A DNA stretch of 21,923 nt. It comes from an uncultured Bacteroidales bacterium (GTDB taxonomy: Bacteria; Bacteroidota; Bacteroidia; Bacteroidales; UBA932). The stretch is from NCBI GenBank assembly GCA_910585445.1, contig CAJUEK010000043.1:1-21923 (forward strand), in the 5' to 3' direction. Each line of letters starts with the position of its first letter. The stretch's first letter is position 1. Below, piece by piece: positions 16,808 through 21,923 of the stretch. Made by a program: the position numbers and the translations under genes. The notes under the pieces were generated by a model. It was not told where the DNA came from, ran no database searches, and worked only from the letters and a program-made list of their open reading frames with translations.

Positions 16808-17929
16808 ATGAAACTAATAATTTCAAGTTCAGAACTTCTGAAAGGAGTGATGTCAGTATCAAAGGCGATACCTGCGAAGTCACCTCTTCCGATACTGGAG
16901 AATTTCCTTTTCGACCTGAAAGGAAATGTGCTCGAGATAACAGCATCGGACTCTGAGCTGACGCTCAAGACCCAGATAGAGACAGAGAACACCACTGAAG
17001 AGGGAAAGATAGCCGTACCGGCAAAACATATGATGGACCTGCTGAAGGAGCTGCCTGACCAGCCGCTCACCATAAGCACCTCAAGCGAGAGTTCCTTCAT
17101 CTGCAAATGGGCAAGCGGAGAATCCACCCTGCCGTATTTCCCTGCGGAGGACTACCCTGAGATCACAGGGACGGACGAGACTGCCGTAACCATCACATTC
17201 CCTGCACAGAGCCTTGTTGACGGCATCACAGGGACAATCTACGCAACAGCTGACGATGAGATACGCCCAGCCATGAACGGTATCCTCTTCGACATAGACC
17301 CTGCCTCAACCACTCTCGTGGCGTCGGACTCGCACAAGCTCATCTGCTATACGACTGCCGACGTGAAGGCGTCAGAGAAGGCATCATTCATTCTGCATAA
17401 GAAACCTGCTGCAATCCTCAAGTCCATCATAGGAAAAGATGCGGAGACCGTGGAGATTTCATTTGATTCCAAGAACGCGGTATTCAAGTTCAACACGACT
17501 ATGGTAATCTGCCGCCTTGTAGTCGGAAAATATCCGAAATACAGGGACGTGATACCTCAGAACAACTCCAATATCCTGAGAATAAACAGGATGCAGCTTC
17601 TGAACACTGTCAAGCGAGTATCTGTCTGCTCTAACAAGGCGTCCAACCACATCAAGTTCGACCTCAAGAGCGGCAGCCTGATGATTTCTGCACAGGACCT
17701 CGGATTCTCAATCGCCGCACATGAGACAATCCCTTGCCAGTATGACGGAGAAGAGCTTACGATAGGATTCAAGTCGCCTTTCATAATAGAGATTCTCTCA
17801 AATATGGGATGCGGTGACATCGTTATGAAATTCCTTGACAGCAAGCGTGCTGCACTTGTAGTGCCGGCGGAGGATGAAGAAGAAAGCGAGAAGCTATGCG
17901 GCATCATAATGCCTATAATGATATCATAG
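16808..17929 (+). CDS. dnaN: DNA polymerase III beta subunit (sliding clamp)
   Basis: 373 residues, the normal length, with three repeated clamp domains of about 120 residues. Recognisable stretches: AIPAKSPLPILENFLFDLKGN (domain 1), GTIYATADDEIRPAMNGILFDI and VASDSHKL (domain 2), RLVVGKYPKYRDVIP (domain 2), and the C-terminal hydrophobic end GIIMPIMIS that lines the partner-binding groove. The clamp rings DNA and tethers polymerases and repair enzymes. ATG 16808 has an A+T-rich leader (AAAAATTAAAATTAG) instead of a Shine-Dalgarno. There is no dnaA nearby and I see no clustered DnaA boxes, so this is not an origin region. The next gene starts 2 nt after its stop. Confidence 0.97.
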   Translation: MKLIISSSELLKGVMSVSKAIPAKSPLPILENFLFDLKGNVLEITASDSELTLKTQIETENTTEEGKIAVPAKHMMDLLKELPDQPLTISTSSESSFICKWASGESTLPYFPAEDYPEITGTDETAVTITFPAQSLVDGITGTIYATADDEIRPAMNGILFDIDPASTTLVASDSHKLICYTTADVKASEKASFILHKKPAAILKSIIGKDAETVEISFDSKNAVFKFNTTMVICRLVVGKYPKYRDVIPQNNSNILRINRMQLLNTVKRVSVCSNKASNHIKFDLKSGSLMISAQDLGFSIAAHETIPCQYDGEELTIGFKSPFIIEILSNMGCGDIVMKFLDSKRAALVVPAEDEEESEKLCGIIMPIMIS

Positions 17930-17931
17930 AC

Positions 17932-18897
17932 ATGGAACTGAATCTCGAAAAACCTTTATTGTTTTTTGACATAGAAAGCACAGGGCTCAATATCGCGTCA
18001 GACTCGATAATTGAGCTCTGCTTTGTGAAGATATGTCCCGGCGGAGAGCAGAGAATCAAGACATGGAGAGTGAAGCCATGGGACTATGAAAGAAATTGCC
18101 AGCGGCATATCAACCCGTCTGCACAGGCAGTGCACGGCATAAGTGCAGAAGACCTTTCAGACTGCCCTACCTTCAATGAGATAGCGGAGGAAGTGGTGGA
18201 ATGGCTCAGCGGAAGCGATCTCGCAGGATTCAATTCGGCCAAGTTCGACCTTCCGATGCTCGCCGAGGAAATTGAAAGAGTGCGCAGATTCAAGGGAACT
18301 GATTTGCATATTGACCTTCATGAGATGAAGATGGTGGATGTGCAGAACATTTTCCATGCAATGGAGCCGCGCACACTGAAAGCCGCCTACACATTCTACT
18401 GCGGAAAGGAACTTGAGAATGCTCACGCAGCGGAGGCTGACACTTTGGCAACATATGAGGTGCTGAAGGGACAGCTTGACAGATATTCCGCAGACCCGAG
18501 GATTGAGAACGACATCGACAAGCTCGCAAAATTCTCGACCAAGCAGCGGACTGTCGATTATGCAGGAAGGCTCGTGCTCGGAGACAATGACGAGCCGCTC
18601 ATCAGTTTCGGCAAGCATAAGGGCAAGACTGCCCGTGAGGTATATTTCAACGAGCCGTCATATTTCGCATGGATAGAGAACGGTGATTTCACGCTTGACA
18701 CCAAGCGTCAGTTCGCCATGCTCAAAGCAAAATTCGAGTCGGAGAAGAAAGCGGAAAAAAGAGCTGCCGAAAACAGGCCGCTTGAGGATTTGAGCGGGAT
18801 TTTCGAGCAGAAGCTGGCTTCATTGAACACCAATCCGGCAAAATTCTCCCAAAAGAGACAGAAGAAGGACGAGGAAAACGGCCCTACATTGTTCTGA
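17932..18897 (+). CDS. DnaQ-like 3'-5' exonuclease (DEDDh) with extra C-terminal module
   Basis: 321 residues from ATG 17932; the frame is open to 17896 inside dnaN, but this ATG lies 2 nt after the dnaN stop and just before the domain. DEDDh residues: Asp13 and Glu15 (FFDIESTGL), Asp106 (FNSAKFDLPML), His165 and Asp170 (HAAEADTLATYE). Residues about 215-265 form a second module (ISFGKHKGKTAREVYFNEPS YFAWIENGDF) like the DUF3820/exonuclease X-type tail. A basic, polar tail ends in GPTLF, loosely like a clamp-binding motif. Expected to remove 3' nucleotides from DNA, as proofreading subunit or repair nuclease; the extra module argues against being a plain epsilon subunit. Operon with dnaN. Confidence 0.9.
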   Translation: MELNLEKPLLFFDIESTGLNIASDSIIELCFVKICPGGEQRIKTWRVKPWDYERNCQRHINPSAQAVHGISAEDLSDCPTFNEIAEEVVEWLSGSDLAGFNSAKFDLPMLAEEIERVRRFKGTDLHIDLHEMKMVDVQNIFHAMEPRTLKAAYTFYCGKELENAHAAEADTLATYEVLKGQLDRYSADPRIENDIDKLAKFSTKQRTVDYAGRLVLGDNDEPLISFGKHKGKTAREVYFNEPSYFAWIENGDFTLDTKRQFAMLKAKFESEKKAEKRAAENRPLEDLSGIFEQKLASLNTNPAKFSQKRQKKDEENGPTLF

Positions 18898-18902
18898 GCA
18901 AA

Positions 18903-19493
18903 ATGAACATTGCAATAAAAATATACGGGAATGACAGATGCTGCTGCAGACCGGACACGACCTGGGAACGTGAAAACAGGGATTACTATGTGCCGGACGG
19001 CATTGACAGCATCCACTGGTCACCGATAGCATTCGCACGGATAAGCAAAGCCGGGAAATGTATCGGGGAAAAGTTCGTATCAAGATACTATGACGCCGTA
19101 AATTTCGGCGCGCTATTATATATAGGTGACATTTTGGACGGAAGTGCCGGAAGCCTTGCCTGTGCAAGCTGTGCTGACCATACGTCAATCCTTCCGTTCC
19201 CGCTTTACAATCCTGTAGTATTCGGAACTGAAGGGAACACCTTTGAAATAAATAAAAACGGAGAGAGGATTTTCCGCATGGAATCCGCATCAGAGGAAAA
19301 GGGCAAGTCCGTATTGGACATGCTCGAGGAAGCGGTCTGCATGACATCACGTCTTACGTCCCTCAGGACCGGAGATATTGTGGCTGTCGAACTTGGACAG
19401 GTATCACCTTTGGCCACACGTGCAGACGGTGATGTTTCCATAGCCGGAGAGTTTTGCGAAAACTGGCTGTTCGACTTCAAAATCGTCTTCTGA
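18903..19493 (+). CDS. Fumarylacetoacetate hydrolase (FAH)-fold protein, apparently without metal site
   Basis: 196 residues, no signal peptide. The layout follows small FAH-family proteins as I know them: RPDTTWERENRDYYVPDGIDSIHW, then ISKAGKCIGEKFVSRYYDAVNFG, then LDGSAGS, FEINKNGERIFRM and LTSLRTGDIVAVELG near the end. However, where the family has an E-x-E metal pair after HY, this protein has S40-P-I42, and the ligand Asp of the DFTARD motif is Leu71. The N-terminus is also short. It is therefore probably not an active hydrolase. It begins 5 nt after the exonuclease stop, so it is in the dnaN operon. The alignment is from memory; the fold call is moderate and the loss of function is inference. 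Confidence 0.6.
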   Translation: MNIAIKIYGNDRCCCRPDTTWERENRDYYVPDGIDSIHWSPIAFARISKAGKCIGEKFVSRYYDAVNFGALLYIGDILDGSAGSLACASCADHTSILPFPLYNPVVFGTEGNTFEINKNGERIFRMESASEEKGKSVLDMLEEAVCMTSRLTSLRTGDIVAVELGQVSPLATRADGDVSIAGEFCENWLFDFKIVF

Positions 19494-19519
19494 CAGCTAT
19501 TTATTTTCTGCTGCGGGAG

Positions 19520-20650
19520 CTAATCAAGGCTTAGGAAATATTGAAGTTTCCCGTCATGGCTGCCGCTCATGATATGGCAAAGGTCTTCCAGGACAATGTC
19601 CGGACGCACTGCACCACTTTCCCAAAAATCATTTCCACCCCCGGGAGTCATCCTGAGGGTGTTGTTATATATAGGAAGAGCTCTTGCCAAAGGGCCGAAT
19701 GCAGGAAACAGCTGATGCATATCCGATAGTTCCTTACGGCTCCTGCAATGCCCAGGATTGAGCCACAGGTCAGCCTGCTGCGACAACGAATAAGCTTTTT
19801 CTATGGAAATCACTCCTGATTTGCCTGTGCCACGAGCCGCTCCGAGAACCTCACCGCCTGCGTCATGGATAAGGCGAGACATGTAATTGTCACCCCCAGG
19901 GATGTACCATGCGTCCGCATACGGAACATTCAGCATGACTTTCTTCCTGTATCCGGGCTTGTAACACACCTGCGAAAGATACCTGTCCCTTATGCTCAGG
20001 AACATGGAATCGGCAATCTCAGCACGTCCGGCCAAGGCTCCGAAAAGCCTTATGTACTCCGCACGTGCAAGCGGATGTTCCTCAAGATGGTCATGCAGAA
20101 GCAGGACAGGCACTCCGAGCGAACGCAGCTTTGCGACATGCTGAGGCTCGGCTGCTGAAACGGAGTAGGCAGTCACAAGGTCTGGCTTAAGCAGGAGTAT
20201 TCTCTCATAATCAAGGGAATTATCATAGCCAATGTCATAAACAGGGCTTGCTCCATTCTGAAGCTGAGAGTTTTCTGTCATGGCATAGCGCCTTCTGACG
20301 GACGGATTTGAAAGATATCTCATGCCGGAGACTGCGCAAACGACAGAATCCGCCCCGATTTCAGCCAGACAGGCAACATGAGTGGAAGACAGGCATACAA
20401 TCCTTTCTATTGGCTTATGCAGACGCACCGTGTCGCGCTTTCCCCCATACGGAGAGACTGTGATGATACAATATCCGCACACGCCACCTTCATCTTTGGC
20501 TTCTGCGATTTCAAAATATTCCGCATACCGGCACAAGCCCTTGCCATTCGCTTCAGAGACATTACCGCGACCGGACTCCGTTCCGCAACTGCATGATGCA
20601 ATGATAGCCAGGGCATGAAGCGCGACAAGAATATATGATATTGATTTCAT
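19520..20650 (-). CDS. ABC-type substrate-binding lipoprotein (cobalamin/iron-siderophore type, BtuF/FepB-like)
   Basis: 376 residues from ATG 20650, which starts a lipoprotein signal (MKSISYILVALHALAIIASC, lipidated Cys20); the frame is open to 20689 but that adds only 13 residues before the signal. Helical-backbone binding-protein features: IERIVCLSSTHVACLAEIGADS, DIGYDNSLDYERILLLKPDLVTAY, LGVPVLLLHDHLEEHPLARAEYIRLFGAL, YIPGGDNYMSRLIHDAGG, FWESGAVRPDIVLEDL. Such proteins hand vitamin B12, haem or ferric siderophores to a membrane permease. No permease or ATPase gene is adjacent in this window, and its end converges on the FAH-fold gene with 26 nt between. The ligand cannot be told from sequence. 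Confidence 0.85.
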   Translation of the reverse strand: MKSISYILVALHALAIIASCSCGTESGRGNVSEANGKGLCRYAEYFEIAEAKDEGGVCGYCIITVSPYGGKRDTVRLHKPIERIVCLSSTHVACLAEIGADSVVCAVSGMRYLSNPSVRRRYAMTENSQLQNGASPVYDIGYDNSLDYERILLLKPDLVTAYSVSAAEPQHVAKLRSLGVPVLLLHDHLEEHPLARAEYIRLFGALAGRAEIADSMFLSIRDRYLSQVCYKPGYRKKVMLNVPYADAWYIPGGDNYMSRLIHDAGGEVLGAARGTGKSGVISIEKAYSLSQQADLWLNPGHCRSRKELSDMHQLFPAFGPLARALPIYNNTLRMTPGGGNDFWESGAVRPDIVLEDLCHIMSGSHDGKLQYFLSLD

Positions 20651-20685
20651 TTTTGATATGGCATAAAGCAAAAGTTCCCAAGGAC

Positions 20686-21720
20686 TCAATCCTTTATAAA
20701 CTCCCAGTGACCGTTTTTATCTGACCCGCTGCGTTGTATCTGTGTTCCATTCAATTTCTTGATATGCCGGGCAAGTGTGGCACGCCCGATACCAAGCACG
20801 CGTGCATATTCATCGTAAGTATATTCAGGATGTTCTTTGATGACAGCAATCAGGCGTGAAGCAATATCATCCAGTTTTACAGTATCATTTACAGTATCAC
20901 ATACAGTCTCTTGATACTGTAAAATCCTGCTTTCTAAATTAGCAATATGCTGTGCCAGCATAACTTCTTGAGTTATGGTACTGTCTTCATTCTCACGGCT
21001 GTCTATCAAAGCCTGAATGTATTCCCCTTTTGCATCTTTAGTGACAATGGACAAGATGAGCCCCAATTGCCGTTGCACCATGTTCATCAGCAATCTTGTA
21101 GTCCGGCCATTTCCGTCAACCCACGGATAAATGGTTACTAAGCGGAAATGGGCTTCAAAACTCAGCCTATAGCATGCAGCCATATCACGTTTATCAACTG
21201 ATGACAATTCTTTATTCAGCCACGCACAGAAATCAGCTGTCGCCTCAGGAATCTTTTGAAAAGCCAAATAACTTTTACCACCGATACCGGCACTTACATT
21301 GCAACGGCGCAATTCTCCCTTGGAAGAGTCAAATGTACCCCCTAACGCAGAAAATTCAGAACCGGTACGCCGCATTACCTTGGAAGAAAGTTCACACAAG
21401 AAATCAACCGTATATTGCGCAGAAGTCTTTATCCATTCAAAACCGAAGATATAGGCGTTTTTAAGGTCCACATTCATCATCTGCTCGGTGAGACTTCTTC
21501 CTTTGGCGGCAATCCCTTCATCAAACAACAATTGGTTCTCTAATTCAGTAACTGTAGAGCCTTCAATTGCAGTTGAGTGTGTAATAAGCGAATACAGGTA
21601 GAATTTATCATAATCCACCTGCTGCTCTATACCTGAAGCAATATATCTGTTGACAGTGTCTTTTAACTTTTTATCTGTTATTTTCATCAGTATATCATTA
21701 ATAATGCTCCTTCCAGCCAT
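20686..21720 (-). CDS. Fic-domain protein with C-terminal winged helix; catalytic His replaced by Tyr
   Basis: 344 residues from ATG 21720 (GTG 21723 and ATG 21687 are alternatives). N-terminal STAIEG (49-54) fits the class II inhibitory motif (S/T)xxxE(G/N). The Fic core, normally HPFx(D/E)GNGRxxR, reads IYPWVDGNGRTTR here: Tyr198 (TAT at 21129-21127) in place of the His that drives AMP transfer. The ATP-binding DGNGRxxR part is intact. A linker with ETVCDTVNDTVK precedes a winged-helix domain (about 284-344: YTYDEYARVLGIGRATLARHIKKL). Fic proteins AMPylate other proteins; this one may be inactive or altered. About 38% G+C in two sampled lines, against about 50% in core genes, suggests acquisition. 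The lipoprotein gene starts 35 nt downstream. Confidence 0.88.
   Translation of the reverse strand: MAGRSIINDILMKITDKKLKDTVNRYIASGIEQQVDYDKFYLYSLITHSTAIEGSTVTELENQLLFDEGIAAKGRSLTEQMMNVDLKNAYIFGFEWIKTSAQYTVDFLCELSSKVMRRTGSEFSALGGTFDSSKGELRRCNVSAGIGGKSYLAFQKIPEATADFCAWLNKELSSVDKRDMAACYRLSFEAHFRLVTIYPWVDGNGRTTRLLMNMVQRQLGLILSIVTKDAKGEYIQALIDSRENEDSTITQEVMLAQHIANLESRILQYQETVCDTVNDTVKLDDIASRLIAVIKEHPEYTYDEYARVLGIGRATLARHIKKLNGTQIQRSGSDKNGHWEFIKD
20875..20924. repeat. 12-nt tandem repeat and 13-bp inverted repeat inside the Fic gene linker
   Basis: ACAGTATCA occurs at 20879 and 20891, and ACAGT again at 20903, a 12-nt period. TTTTACAGTATCA (20875-20887) has a perfect 13-bp inverted copy TGATACTGTAAAA (20912-20924). 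In the protein this is the linker QETVCDTVNDTVK, a four-residue period, joining the Fic core to the winged helix. Confidence 0.75.
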
Positions 21721-21752
21721 CACACTTCAGTTAACTGAATCTTGTTGTCCAT
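21720..21752 (-). CDS. Possible 10-codon leader frame overlapping the Fic start
   Basis: ATG 21752 opens MDNKIQLTEV and stops at TGA 21722-21720, which shares its A with the Fic ATG (TGATG), the arrangement expected of coupled translation. The same frame is open further upstream, back to a TAA at 21917-21915 (64 codons before the stop). The first seven residues resemble the N-terminus of BRO-type phage antirepressors (M-x-NKIQL), so it may be a remnant rather than a functional leader. No experimental or comparative support available. Confidence 0.25.
   Translation of the reverse strand: MDNKIQLTEV
21726..21739. promoter_or_regulatory. Perfect 14-bp palindrome upstream of the Fic gene, possible operator
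   Basis: TTCAGTTAACTGAA is fully self-complementary and lies 6-19 nt upstream of the Fic ATG, downstream of the putative -7 element. A dimeric DNA-binding protein could bind here; the Fic protein's own winged helix is the obvious candidate. It also falls inside the 10-codon leader frame. Confidence 0.4.
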
Positions 21753-21923
21753 GACAAGCTGCTGGTTTTGCAAAAATAGTGAATAATGCAACAAATTCCA
21801 CTTCTCTTTGCCATTCAGCTTATTGGGCCAGCAGACTGATGCTGACAGGCTTACCTTTAGCGGCCCCAATGTCTTGTCCTGAAATAGGTTTACCGATAAT
21901 TGAACAATAAGTTGTTAGGACTT
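21753..21923. other. A+T-rich end region, no recognised gene
   Basis: The minus strand has a frame open from 21914 to the TGA at 21720 (translation includes CWPNKLNGKEKWNLL and HYSLFLQNQQLVMDNKIQL), and another frame open from the window edge (VLTTYCSIIGKPISGQD, AAKGKPVSISLLAQ) that stops near 21822. Neither is recognisable and neither has a clear start. This may be decayed coding sequence or plain promoter DNA. Confidence 0.3.
21771..21778 (-). promoter_or_regulatory. Putative -7 element for the Fic gene
   Basis: TATTTTTG on the minus strand matches TAnnTTTG exactly, 51 nt upstream of the Fic ATG. No TTG lies at the expected 19-21 nt spacing, so the -33 half is unconvincing. A start near 21764 would place the palindrome and the 10-codon frame in the leader. 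Confidence 0.35.

Noticed and set aside
1..21923. CRISPR array, tRNA or rRNA genes, insertion sequence
   Set aside because: No regularly spaced repeats, no cloverleaf-like sequence in the short gaps, and no transposase-like translation were found.

Overview
The window is an ordinary chromosomal stretch of a Bacteroidales-type member of the Bacteroidota, with a probable acquired patch at the right end. Evidence for the lineage: a 286-residue primary sigma factor without region 1.1, promoter elements of the TTG-N20-TAnnTTTG kind, few Shine-Dalgarno sequences, a tricorn-like propeller/S41 protease, a short (about 573 residue) YgiQ, and a small acidic protein of a kind I associate with this order. 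I cannot name the genus. Core genes sit near 50% G+C by hand count of a sample line. The right-hand Fic gene is near 38%.

Left block (1-6225, + strand): the 3' part of a tricorn-like protease, a hairpin, then a polyprenol-phosphate sugar transferase overlapping dihydroorotase (pyrC) by 4 nt, then an EamA-type exporter. The exporter converges on and overlaps the end of tex by 26 nt.

Middle block (6200-16582, - strand): reading along transcription, htrA, rpoD, argS and ygiQ form one close-packed run (gaps of 29 nt, 3 nt and a TGATG overlap). It couples an envelope protease to the housekeeping sigma factor, an aminoacyl-tRNA synthetase and a radical SAM protein. Next is a stand-alone unit for a 113-residue acidic protein with its own good promoter and strong terminator. 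After it comes a CLC-CBS chloride transporter followed by tex.

Right block (16808-19493, + strand): divergent from htrA, dnaN (sliding clamp), a DnaQ-like 3'-5' exonuclease with an extra C-terminal module, and an FAH-fold protein that appears to have lost its metal ligands. All are separated by 2-5 nt, so one operon is likely.

Right end (19520-21923, - strand): a Fic protein with a C-terminal winged helix, and downstream of it a solitary ABC-type substrate-binding lipoprotein. The Fic motif has Tyr in place of the catalytic His. Its gene contains a 12-nt repeat coding a DTV-type linker and is preceded by a perfect 14-bp palindrome and a 10-codon leader frame. This A+T-rich patch is the most unusual part of the window. 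I saw no RNA genes, CRISPR arrays, insertion sequences or complete novel multi-gene system. No gene-free stretch exceeds about 225 bases.
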